DNA of 64,000 nt from a virus, in the IMG/VR virus record IMGVR_UViG_3300029267_005544, positions 62,001 through 126,000 of that record; one strand, 5' to 3'. A program made the translations under genes and the position numbers. The notes beneath the pieces were generated by a model. It was not told the DNA's origin and made no database searches. It saw nothing but the letters and a program-made list of their open reading frames with translations. Shown here piece after piece: positions 9,326-16,963 of this stretch. How positions within the stretch are numbered: position 1 is the stretch's first letter; every line of letters starts with the position of its first letter.

Positions 9326-10813
9326 CTATGGAATTGCCCTTATTACCGGGCTTCTTAATAATATATCAATTGATGTAGTTGATAATGGTTTTGCTATTAT
9401 CATAAAAAATCCAATACCCTCAGCTTGAGGTGTTTGGGTTAAATTTCCGGCGCCATCAAAGAAAATACTTTTTCCGACATCCCAACTCCAGCTTGGATTT
9501 GATAATACTCCCATTTTTTGAACCATTACATCCATACCTATACTGGCAACATTTAAATTTATCCCGACAATTCTGTTTAAATGGTCTATATTGGTATAAT
9601 CTGCAATTATTACTTTACCATCATCATTTACTGCACAAACTTTCATTGTGGTAGAAATAATTTCAGCTGAAATAAATGTATCAATACCGATTGCCCCAGT
9701 ACTATATTTTAATTTTAATTTGCCATCTTCAATTACAAAGTCGTCATCATTTATTTCAAGAGCTAAATCCTGTTGCCCATCAGTGATAATTAATGGGGCA
9801 TTAACTGTAACAGGCATATGATCATTAAAATAAGGTGTTGTACTTCCGGTGCCGCCTTCTTCACTTGGGGGAACTTCTGGTATCCCATCAACATCAAGAA
9901 AATATTCATTATCATCTGGATTAAGCTCTTCCAGAGTTAATAATTGACTAAGAATATAATTTTGTTTTGATAAAATTACGGTAGAGCCTTCTAATTCGCT
10001 TAATTTAGGCAGCTTCGTTGTTTCAACGTGTGTAATAACATATCGTTTATAGTCGTCTTGATTAACTATTAAATCTTTCGGACGTAATAAAGGATAATTA
10101 CACACTCTTGCGCGCTTAGTATCGTATACATTTTCCCATTCTTTCTGTCCATCGGTCTTTCTTGGATCAGAATCAAAAGATATCTGAGTGGCAATTGGTT
10201 GATAATATCCAACAACGAAACCGGTCCCATGGCATGTATCACAATGTGATTTTATTACTTGTCTACGTTCATATGACCAACATGTTGGACATCGTGCTCC
10301 AAAACTTTTTCGTTTGATAATAAGACATGGTTCGCCATGATACATTCGATATAAAGTATCTTCGGCATGTTTAATAGTTTCGTGTACACCATTTTTGTAC
10401 ATACCAATCCATACTTTATCAGAAAATACACCATCACCCTCATCACCCGCATTAATATATCCAAAAGTTGCTACAAGTAAAGGATCTAATTCTGAAGTTT
10501 GTCCATATAAAGCTATTGCCTCAGTTGTTGGGGCGGGGAATTTATCAATCACCATTACTTTGTAATAGCGATCTTTATTGAAGTTATATTGATTGTGCCT
10601 ATGAGTATAAGAGAGTGGGCCAACAGCCCCATCTATAACGATTGTATCACCATTTTCATCCTGTATTGGTATATATCCGGATTCTGGATCGAAACTCCAC
10701 CATATCTGAAACTTATAATCGTCAATAGCTTCACCAGGCCCGGGAGTCATGTCCCATTCTATGTAAAACCAATTTTCTTTGGTTTTTACAACCTCGACAA
10801 ATGCAAATTCCAT
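9326..10813 (-). CDS. Virion protein with FnIII-like start, zinc ribbon and fibre-like tail
   Basis: 495 residues, with AAAGGG before the ATG. The first ~110 residues read like a fibronectin-III-type domain (WFYIEWDMTPGPGEAIDDYK, then YYKVMVIDKF). A four-cysteine zinc motif follows near residues 174-200: CPTC, about 15 residues, CDTCHGTGF, then VVGYYQP. The C-terminal third (PVTVNAPLIITDGQQDLALE, KLKLKYSTGAIG) has the repetitive beta style of tail fibres. It is the first gene after the terminator at 10902-10933, so it opens the tail/adhesin transcription unit. A baseplate or neck component with a fibre extension is the best guess. Confidence 0.6.
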   Translation of the reverse strand: MEFAFVEVVKTKENWFYIEWDMTPGPGEAIDDYKFQIWWSFDPESGYIPIQDENGDTIVIDGAVGPLSYTHRHNQYNFNKDRYYKVMVIDKFPAPTTEAIALYGQTSELDPLLVATFGYINAGDEGDGVFSDKVWIGMYKNGVHETIKHAEDTLYRMYHGEPCLIIKRKSFGARCPTCWSYERRQVIKSHCDTCHGTGFVVGYYQPIATQISFDSDPRKTDGQKEWENVYDTKRARVCNYPLLRPKDLIVNQDDYKRYVITHVETTKLPKLSELEGSTVILSKQNYILSQLLTLEELNPDDNEYFLDVDGIPEVPPSEEGGTGSTTPYFNDHMPVTVNAPLIITDGQQDLALEINDDDFVIEDGKLKLKYSTGAIGIDTFISAEIISTTMKVCAVNDDGKVIIADYTNIDHLNRIVGINLNVASIGMDVMVQKMGVLSNPSWSWDVGKSIFFDGAGNLTQTPQAEGIGFFMIIAKPLSTTSIDILLRSPVIRAIP

Positions 10814-10867
10814 ATATACCCTTTAAGGGATTTGGTAAATCTTTATACAATTTAATGCTATATTTAT

Positions 10868-10880
10868 AATATAGTTAAAA
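10868..10880 (-). promoter_or_regulatory. Candidate promoter motif of the tail/adhesin unit
   Basis: On the minus strand TTAACTATATTATA lies about 55-65 bases before the gene starting at 10813 and just past the terminator that closes the head block. The TAACTAT core recurs before several rightward units (30318, 33719, 49961, 61828). No TTGACA-like -35 box is placed correctly. Promoter role inferred. Confidence 0.35.
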
Positions 10881-10901
10881 AAACATTATTAACCAATTAT
10901 C

Positions 10902-10933
10902 AAAAAGGGGTAGAAAAAGATTCCTACCCCTTT
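10902..10933 (-). terminator. Intrinsic terminator closing the head-gene block
   Basis: On the minus strand AAAGGGGTAG and CTACCCCTTT form a 10-bp stem around a 10-base loop, followed by more T residues. The stem also has T residues on its other side, so it may work in both directions. It separates the head genes (right) from the tail/adhesin genes (left). Confidence 0.8.
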
Positions 10934-10965
10934 ATTATAACTCAATGAGAAAAGTTAGCCAACAA

Positions 10966-11748
10966 TTAAATTTTTCCCGCCTTTGCCAACTGTATCATTT
11001 TCGCAACAGTCTGAGCATCATACATCTGATTTTCACCAGCACCATTTGCAGGAACTGGTTGCCCAGCCGGTTGTGGGGCTACTTTTGTATTTACAGCTTT
11101 ACTTCCACCTTCGGGTGGCAAACCTTCTGCTGGTGGTTGTGGTGGAGTTGCGTTTTGTTCAGGAATAATTTGGTCTGCAACAACACCTTCTGGAGTTGAT
11201 GGGCCAGGAGGAGCGGCAGCGGGCGGAGCACCTTCAGGCCCTGCAGGAACAGCAACAATTCCAGACGGGGCGCCTTCAGCTGAAATAGGAGCCTCTCCAG
11301 GTATACCTTCTGGAGAAATTTCTTCGGCAGAAGCTCCTCCATTCATTGATATGGATGCTTTTTCCGTGACAGAAGCCGCTATTGCCCCTGCAGTTCTGGC
11401 AATAATATCAGCAGCAACCGGATCTCCGCTGACAGCTGCCTGTATAATCTCCGGACCAATAAAAGATTGAGCTGCACGCGCACCAATTGCTTCAGGCGTA
11501 TCCATCGGTGCTGCTTCAGCAGGAGCAGGAGGTTGTGCAGCTGCTTCTGCAGGAGCTTGTGCCGACTCGGGTGGGCCAGCCTCTTTTTTCTTTGGCTTTT
11601 CACCATTTTTCTCTTCCTCATCATCATTCACAGGAGGGGCCTCATTAAATTCAGTTGATTCATTTTGTGCCACCTTAAGCAGAAGGTTCCTGAATTTTTG
11701 ACTTACTCCTGCAAATTTGGTAATTTCCTCTTCAGTCAAAGGTTTCAT
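10966..11748 (-). CDS. Ala/Pro-rich low-complexity virion protein
   Basis: 260 residues, with AAAGGAG before the ATG. The N-terminus (LTEEEITKFAGVSQKFRNLL, then LKVAQNES) is a helix with K-hydrophobic-A patterns like those in other late proteins here. A charged stretch follows (DDEEEKNGEKPKKKE), then a long Ala/Pro/Gly-rich region, and a short helix at the end (AKMIQLAKAGKI). No enzyme motif. Such composition is common in scaffold or linker proteins of phage heads. It is the last gene before the block terminator. Confidence 0.6.
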   Translation of the reverse strand: MKPLTEEEITKFAGVSQKFRNLLLKVAQNESTEFNEAPPVNDDEEEKNGEKPKKKEAGPPESAQAPAEAAAQPPAPAEAAPMDTPEAIGARAAQSFIGPEIIQAAVSGDPVAADIIARTAGAIAASVTEKASISMNGGASAEEISPEGIPGEAPISAEGAPSGIVAVPAGPEGAPPAAAPPGPSTPEGVVADQIIPEQNATPPQPPAEGLPPEGGSKAVNTKVAPQPAGQPVPANGAGENQMYDAQTVAKMIQLAKAGKI

Positions 11749-11762
11749 TTCGACTCCTTTGT

Positions 11763-12242
11763 TTAAAAAATGCTATTCGGATTTAAACTTTTTTCAGTAC
11801 CATGAAGTCTGGCATATGGTGAGTAAACTCCTCCCCATCCGCCTTCTATATTTAAAGATATTTTAAGATTTGTATACACTTTAATTTCCATATCAGCCAT
11901 TCTATATAATTGTTGCAATAATCTCAGGTATCTATCGCCATCAGACACTTTAACAGTTACACCGCCATTATTATAAGTTAAATCATTTCTTGCCTGAACA
12001 ATACTATTTGATATCAGGCATTCTATTGTTGCCTGATGAACAAGCAATGCCGGTAATGGAAATTGTTCAATTGTAATATTACCTATAAATGGAGGTATAT
12101 AATTAAGAAATCCAAGCGCCATATTTAAATACAAATCAAGTTCATCATCTGTATTTTCATGAATAAATTGAAGAAGCCTATTAAGAGCCTCGTGGTCCTT
12201 AATATAATTTCTTAAAGCTGTTCTATATTCTATTAAAGTCAT
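11763..12242 (-). CDS. Putative head-completion/connector protein
   Basis: 159 residues, starting MTLIEYRTALRNYIKDHEAL, with a weak ribosome site. The sequence is mixed alpha/beta, with TVKVSDGDRYLRLLQQLYRM in the second half and an aromatic C-terminus (GGWGGVYSPYARLHG). Position, size and lack of catalytic motifs suit a neck or head-tail connector. The family is not recognised. Confidence 0.55.
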   Translation of the reverse strand: MTLIEYRTALRNYIKDHEALNRLLQFIHENTDDELDLYLNMALGFLNYIPPFIGNITIEQFPLPALLVHQATIECLISNSIVQARNDLTYNNGGVTVKVSDGDRYLRLLQQLYRMADMEIKVYTNLKISLNIEGGWGGVYSPYARLHGTEKSLNPNSIF

Positions 12243-12253
12243 TGTTTACCAGG

Positions 12254-12592
12254 TTACTTTTCTGATTTTTCCTCGATTTTCTCCTCAACTACCTCTTCTT
12301 GTTTTTCTTCAGGCTTTGATTCTTCCAGAATCGGTTTAGTTTTCTTTTTCTTTGGAGGTTTTAATGGCGACTTTTCTTTTTTAGCAGTTTCTATCTTCTC
12401 TTTTGTAGCAACTATATTTTTACTTTTTAAAAATTGATCTTTTGTAACAAAAGATAAGTCAGAATTTGCACTAACCAATAATTCAAGATTTGCATTATCT
12501 GGTAAAGAGCACATACCATCAGGTATAGTCATCATATTTCCACTTGTATATTTAACAATTTTTACATTCCCTTTATTTAATACAAATTTCAT
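12254..12592 (-). CDS. Small late protein with charged C-terminus
   Basis: 112 residues, with AAGAGG before the ATG. The first ~65 residues are globular (MKFVLNKGNVKIVKYTSG, then DLSFVTKDQFLKSKNI). The rest is nearly all Lys and Glu (KEKSPLKPPKKKKTKP, then a run of EE-rich residues). It lies 9 bases from the next upstream gene, in the head cluster with two paralogous small proteins of similar layout (globular start, charged tail). Function unknown. Confidence 0.55.
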   Translation of the reverse strand: MKFVLNKGNVKIVKYTSGNMMTIPDGMCSLPDNANLELLVSANSDLSFVTKDQFLKSKNIVATKEKIETAKKEKSPLKPPKKKKTKPILEESKPEEKQEEVVEEKIEEKSEK

Positions 12593-12601
12593 AATGACCT
12601 C

Positions 12602-13036
12602 TTAAGAATTTTCTAATACATAACGATATTTGTTTTGACTCTTAGCGGCAGCAAGCACATCTTTGATAAGTTTATCTTTTTTATCAGCCCATTTTAAATC
12701 GATATCAAGAAGCTCTTCACCAATCTCCATAATACGTTTTTTAGTCATACCTTCAAGAGATTCTTTAAGCTCTTTTCGATCCACGGCCAACTGTTTTTTA
12801 TCTGGCTGCACAGGTTTTGTTTCTTTTTTAACCGGACTCTTCTTGCTTTTTGAATCTATTTTTTTTGGCTTAATATTTGTATTATCATCAACCAAACGCA
12901 TGAATGCAGCATTTCCACCAAGATGTCTTACATCAGTTGAATCAAGATCAACCCTTTCACCAGGGGCGATCCAGCGTTTTACACGACGCACAGCGACGAG
13001 TTTGCGAACCTTCGCAATATTCTCATATAACGCCAT
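12602..13036 (-). CDS. Small head-cluster protein, paralogue of the upstream gene product
   Basis: 144 residues, with AAAGGAG before the ATG. Residues ~12-45 contain VRRVKRWIAPGERVDLDSTD and then VRHLGG. This matches the next gene upstream (KRRVKRPVQPGEIVNLDQAD, then VLHSSS), so the two are tandem paralogues. The C-terminal half is Lys-rich and ends in a SAP/HeH-like helix pair (LKESLEGMTKKRIMEIGEEL). Role unknown; probably a virion or assembly protein. Confidence 0.6.
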   Translation of the reverse strand: MALYENIAKVRKLVAVRRVKRWIAPGERVDLDSTDVRHLGGNAAFMRLVDDNTNIKPKKIDSKSKKSPVKKETKPVQPDKKQLAVDRKELKESLEGMTKKRIMEIGEELLDIDLKWADKKDKLIKDVLAAAKSQNKYRYVLENS

Positions 13037-13087
13037 GAGTAACTCCTTTATTAATAGTATACAATTTTTCTATTCAGTTTTTTATAT

Positions 13088-13627
13088 TTAATCGTTATTT
13101 TCTGATTCTTTTGTTTCCTCAACAAGCTTAGGGTCGCTTAACCCCGCTAATCCTTCTATTTCTTCCCGTTCCCCGGCGGTGTCGGCGGTATCGGCGGGTT
13201 CCGGTCCACTGGGTTCGTCGGTTAGTCCTTCGGCCTCTTCGGTTTGTTGTGCTTCTTCATTTTCTTCATCGACCTTTTCATCACCCTCAGTGTTATTATA
13301 TTCTTCAGGCCTTTTCGAATCTTGAACCCGCTCAGTTTCAGTATTCTCACTTTGTTCATCAGGGACCCCTTCTGCTGATTCCGTTTCAGTTATACCAGAT
13401 TCTGTTTCAGGTGTTTTAAAATCTGGCACTTGAGTATTATTATCATTTGCCCCTTTTACTGTTTTATTTTCAGGCCTGTTATCAAGGCTTTCAAAAAATC
13501 TTAATGCCGAACTTGAGTGCAGAACGTCAGCTTGGTCAAGATTAACAATTTCACCAGGTTGTACTGGTCTTTTTACCCTTCTTTTCACAACATATTTAAT
13601 GCTATCTGATTTATTTACGAAACGCAT
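13088..13627 (-). CDS. Small head-cluster protein with acidic tail, paralogue of downstream gene product
   Basis: I place the start at ATG 13627 (MRFVNKSDS), 9 bases after GGAGG, giving 179 residues; an in-frame start 51 bases further up lacks a better site and would enter the terminator. The N-terminus shares RRVKR..PGE.V.LD..DV.H with the neighbouring gene. From residue ~65 on the chain is a highly acidic, Glu/Thr/Pro-rich low-complexity tail. A head decoration or assembly role is possible; unproven. Confidence 0.55.
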   Translation of the reverse strand: MRFVNKSDSIKYVVKRRVKRPVQPGEIVNLDQADVLHSSSALRFFESLDNRPENKTVKGANDNNTQVPDFKTPETESGITETESAEGVPDEQSENTETERVQDSKRPEEYNNTEGDEKVDEENEEAQQTEEAEGLTDEPSGPEPADTADTAGEREEIEGLAGLSDPKLVEETKESENND

Positions 13628-13660
13628 TTCCCTAACCCTCCGCGATAGATGTTTATTTAG

Positions 13661-13693
13661 AGAAAAGGCCCAGCCCAACTCCTGGGCAGGGCC
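13661..13693 (-). terminator. Intrinsic terminator after the capsid gene
   Basis: On the minus strand GGCCCTGCCCA and TGGGCTGGGCC pair around a short GGAGT loop, followed by TTTTCT. It lies just downstream of the major capsid gene. It may attenuate transcription into the small genes beyond, allowing high capsid expression. Confidence 0.75.
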
Positions 13694-13727
13694 TCAATGA
13701 CTATAATGAAAAAACCTCTTCTCAGAC

Positions 13728-14753
13728 TTATATTGTCAGTCCGGCATAGTAATTGGTAATATTAGCTGTAACCGTACCATCTGACGAAATGGTAAGATCA
13801 GTTGAACCACCCGGGTTAACTGCGCTTGTCAGTGTCAGAAGTGCGGTTGAAAGAGCATTACCAATACCAGTAGCAATTGATTCTTTGGTTTGCCATTCGA
13901 TGAGGCCGAAATTTGATTTAATTTCAAAACTCGGATCACCAAGGGCAAAATTATGACCAAGAAAATCAGGTGTGGTAAAGGCCCAGATATGGCCGACAGG
14001 AAGAAGATCGCTTTTGATTGTTTTCACAACCTTTGTTCCGTATAAAGTGTCGGAAGTAATACCGTGAAGAACACGATCTTTACCAAAATCGTCACCAGCA
14101 CCCGGCAGAAATACTGCAGTTTCAAATGCTTCCTGGCACATCAAAAGACATGCAACTTCTTTTCTCTTTGCGTCGGAACCATTAATTCCTGAAGCAAGAG
14201 TATTTTTCAGTTTTACAAAATCACCCGTTGCAAGCGTTAAAGCTGTAGTTCCAGCAGAATCAACAGCTTTTTGTGAACCGGCAGCAGCAACTGAAAGTGA
14301 TGCGCCACACAGGCGAAGAAAATAAGTGTCCTCAAGTTTTTCGAGAACAGGAACTGATTTATCCTCGATACGCTTTGTGATTTTGTATTGATAGGCCCGA
14401 AGGTCTTCAACAGTAATCTGAAAACGTTTGGTCACAAAATTAATAACCGGTATAATATACCGTTCGCCTTTGACGTACTGGCCGTCAGGCTCACCCAGAT
14501 TATCAACTGCAACAGCAGCTGCATCGGGCTCTATGTCACGAATCAGATACAGAGAATTGTCATTAACATTCCTCTGACAGTCCGCAACAGTAATTGGTTC
14601 CTGCGGGATTATGGCACGAGTAAACGCGGCTTCCTGCAGCTCAGTTTTCACATACTGGCGACCGGCTTCCGAAAGCTGTGCCTGGCCCTCAAGAGTACTG
14701 ACCTTTTCAAGAAAGGCCTCATTACTTTGCATGGCCGTTACATGGTCTAACAT
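13728..14753 (-). CDS. Major capsid protein, HK97-like
   Basis: 341 residues, with TAGGAG before the ATG. The order fits HK97-fold capsid proteins: N-terminal helix region (EAFLEKVSTLEGQAQLSEAG), E-loop style segment (GEPDGQYVKGERYIIPVINF), spine-helix region (KLEDTYFLRLCGAS), and A-domain sequence with HGITSDTLYGTKVVKTIKSD and HIWAFTTPDFLGHNFALGDP. Its place directly after a decoration-like gene and downstream of scaffold and protease genes supports the call. It lacks a long N-terminal delta domain, in keeping with a separate scaffold gene at 15853-16839. Followed at once by a strong terminator. Confidence 0.85.
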   Translation of the reverse strand: MLDHVTAMQSNEAFLEKVSTLEGQAQLSEAGRQYVKTELQEAAFTRAIIPQEPITVADCQRNVNDNSLYLIRDIEPDAAAVAVDNLGEPDGQYVKGERYIIPVINFVTKRFQITVEDLRAYQYKITKRIEDKSVPVLEKLEDTYFLRLCGASLSVAAAGSQKAVDSAGTTALTLATGDFVKLKNTLASGINGSDAKRKEVACLLMCQEAFETAVFLPGAGDDFGKDRVLHGITSDTLYGTKVVKTIKSDLLPVGHIWAFTTPDFLGHNFALGDPSFEIKSNFGLIEWQTKESIATGIGNALSTALLTLTSAVNPGGSTDLTISSDGTVTANITNYYAGLTI

Positions 14754-14838
14754 AGTTTACTCCTACTTTGAGTAGTTTTGAATAGTTTTTTTTAAAGAGC
14801 TGGTATTATCCAGCCCAGATATTTCAACAAATTAGCTA

Positions 14839-15312
14839 TTAAGTAGCTGTATATACTGCTACAGACCCAGGTGATAACGTTCTGAAGATAATATAACCAT
14901 CAGTAGTATTCACCTCTTCTGCACGAGCGACAACTTCATAGTCACCAGCGGCTTCAGTCTCATTGGTAACACCAACCAGCTTTCCTTCCTGACCGGTTTT
15001 GGTGGAAACAATCAAATCCTCACCAACAACCACTGTTCCAGCATACCCTTCAGAGTCAACTTTACAACGGACGCCAAAAGATTCTACAGTGGTGATGCGG
15101 CCAACACTTACATCATGAGATTCATAAATGTTGTCTGAAGCGTTTCCGATAACGAGTTTATTCATTGCCCCGGGCGTATCTGTGGTTATATTCTTAATAC
15201 TACCATCAGTATCAAGCTCCGCCCAAATACCAGGGACAGCAACGAAATTGTCAGGATCGATTTTGCGTGATACACGCTCGATCTTGTTCATGAGAGTTAA
15301 AATCTCAAGCAT
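14839..15312 (-). CDS. Putative capsid decoration/stabilising protein
   Basis: 157 residues, with AAGGAG 7 bases before the ATG. After a short helix (MLEILTLMNKIERVSRKIDP) the chain is all-beta with many Val/Thr/Gly residues (GITTVESFGVRC-like strands, TVVVGEDLIVSTKTGQEGKL). It sits directly upstream of the capsid gene, the usual place for a head-stabilising protein. Assignment rests on size, beta-rich look and position. Confidence 0.55.
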   Translation of the reverse strand: MLEILTLMNKIERVSRKIDPDNFVAVPGIWAELDTDGSIKNITTDTPGAMNKLVIGNASDNIYESHDVSVGRITTVESFGVRCKVDSEGYAGTVVVGEDLIVSTKTGQEGKLVGVTNETEAAGDYEVVARAEEVNTTDGYIIFRTLSPGSVAVYTAT

Positions 15313-15336
15313 TTCAATGCTCCTTGTTAATGGTGA

Positions 15337-15840
15337 TTAGAGAACGCCGTCAAACATCCCCCTCTTCCCGGAAGAAGATGGAAGTTCGTTTGCGACTTTA
15401 TCAAAGATCATACTTTCTCCTTCACCGCTTTGAGCAATTTTAATTGCCTCTTTAATTACTTCAAGACCTTTTTCATCTTTTTTCATTAATTCAGCAATTT
15501 TTTCTTCGGCATCACACTCGTCTGAAACCAAACCTGAATGAATCAGGTCATCCAGAATTAACCGAACTTGGGCCGCCTTTTCCAACCCAGAATTTCGCTC
15601 GTTCACGGAATTAAGAGATTCCGTTACATATGCTAAACAATCAGAGGCTATTTTCATAATTTCCTGAACTGAAGTGTACACTTTCTCATTACAAGGAAAT
15701 GATGCCACTTTAGCCAAGCCATCAGAAATTTTTTTAGCCTCTTCTGCAGTATAGCTTTCAGAAGCTGTTTTTTCAGTGGTAGGTTGATTCGAAGCAAGAT
15801 GCTTCAAAATCAACTCACCAAAATTTTTATTAAAGACCAT
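15337..15840 (-). CDS. Helical head-cluster protein of unknown function
   Basis: 167 residues, with AAAAGGAGG before the ATG. Mostly helical and charged. Near residue 20 it has TTEKTASESYTAEE, the same K-T-A-S pattern seen in the scaffold and protease gene products. It ends SGKRGMFDGVL. It sits between the probable scaffold and the decoration gene, which suggests an internal head protein or assembly factor that could be processed by the prohead protease. Confidence 0.55.
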   Translation of the reverse strand: MVFNKNFGELILKHLASNQPTTEKTASESYTAEEAKKISDGLAKVASFPCNEKVYTSVQEIMKIASDCLAYVTESLNSVNERNSGLEKAAQVRLILDDLIHSGLVSDECDAEEKIAELMKKDEKGLEVIKEAIKIAQSGEGESMIFDKVANELPSSSGKRGMFDGVL

Positions 15841-15852
15841 TAAGGCCTCCTT

Positions 15853-16839
15853 TTAAAGAAGACCTTTTTCCTTCAGCGTCCTTACCGACTCAGTTACCTT
15901 TTCATCCTTCATCAGCTCGGCAATTTTTGTTTGCTCATCAGTCTTTGATTCAGTTTCTGGAGTTTCATTACCTGCTTTTTTCTCCATCAATTCGGTAATA
16001 GCAGCAACAAAATTCTGAGCATCTTCACGACCTTGAGCCTCAGCGTCTTCTGCTTCTTTTTCCATTTCGAGAGCTTGATAAGCAGCGCCAATAATATCTT
16101 CGCGGGTAAGCTGCTCTTTGTTGGCAATCTTTGCAAGATAATCAACAGATTCACCTGCTTCTTTTGTCATACCCTCATCCTTGATATTATAGCCTTCAAG
16201 GAGACCAGCTGTCTTCAATAGAGTAAGCGCTTCAGTGTACTCCTGATCCTGTGCGGATTTTTCAAGATGCTTTTGAAAGCTTTCAGCTATCTTAATACCA
16301 ATAGCATTTGCTTCAGCAGCAGTCTTTTCACTCATAGATCCCCCTGTATCTGAGGCAGCCGCTGCAACAGCCGCTGGAGTTCTATGAAGATTGTTGGCAT
16401 CAGTAACCACACCGTCACCGGCTGATATTGCAGTACCTTCATTTGGTTTGGTTGCCGCAGGCTGTTCGCCAGCCGTTGCTTCGGCATTGTTTCCACCAGC
16501 GATTTCTGTCTGAGGAGTGGCAACACCTTCAGTTGCAGCCACTACAGCCGGGGCCGCACCGGCAACACTTGAATCTGCAGGTTGAACCTCACCTTCTGCT
16601 GCCGGGGCAGAAGTATCAGATACAGAAGCTCCAGCACCAGCACCACCCGGAGCCTTTTTCTCACCACCGGTTTCAGGCGGAGTTGCTTCAGCAGTTTTCT
16701 CTTCGCCAATGCCGAGTTCCTGTGCTAACTTGTCAAGTAAAGAGCCTTCTCCTGCTTTTGGGGCAGAAGCGGTCTTTTCCTGACCAGACTCGACAATGCT
16801 GAGATGATCCTCAAAACTTGTCTTGTTTCTGGGACTCAT
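15853..16839 (-). CDS. Probable scaffolding/prohead core protein
   Basis: I start it at ATG 16839 (MSPRNKTSFEDHL), 6 bases after GGAGG: 328 residues. An Ala/Glu/Pro-rich disordered first half (with GQEKTASAPK and EEKTAEATPP) is followed by long charged helices (LEKSAQDQEYTEALTLLKTA, EALEMEKEAEDAEAQG-like). It ends in KVTESVRTLKEKGLL. Composition, order (protease, then this, then decoration and capsid) and high charge fit a phage scaffold. Repeated KTA sites are candidate protease cuts; inferred only. Confidence 0.65.
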   Translation of the reverse strand: MSPRNKTSFEDHLSIVESGQEKTASAPKAGEGSLLDKLAQELGIGEEKTAEATPPETGGEKKAPGGAGAGASVSDTSAPAAEGEVQPADSSVAGAAPAVVAATEGVATPQTEIAGGNNAEATAGEQPAATKPNEGTAISAGDGVVTDANNLHRTPAAVAAAASDTGGSMSEKTAAEANAIGIKIAESFQKHLEKSAQDQEYTEALTLLKTAGLLEGYNIKDEGMTKEAGESVDYLAKIANKEQLTREDIIGAAYQALEMEKEAEDAEAQGREDAQNFVAAITELMEKKAGNETPETESKTDEQTKIAELMKDEKVTESVRTLKEKGLL

Positions 16840-16963
16840 GTATAACCTCCATTGGTTAAACAAATAGGATTATTGTCAATTGCATGTTTAATAACAATAT
16901 AAGTTCATGATATATCGAATGCAATATTTTTCCCTATACTAAATATAATTAAATTATATAGTT

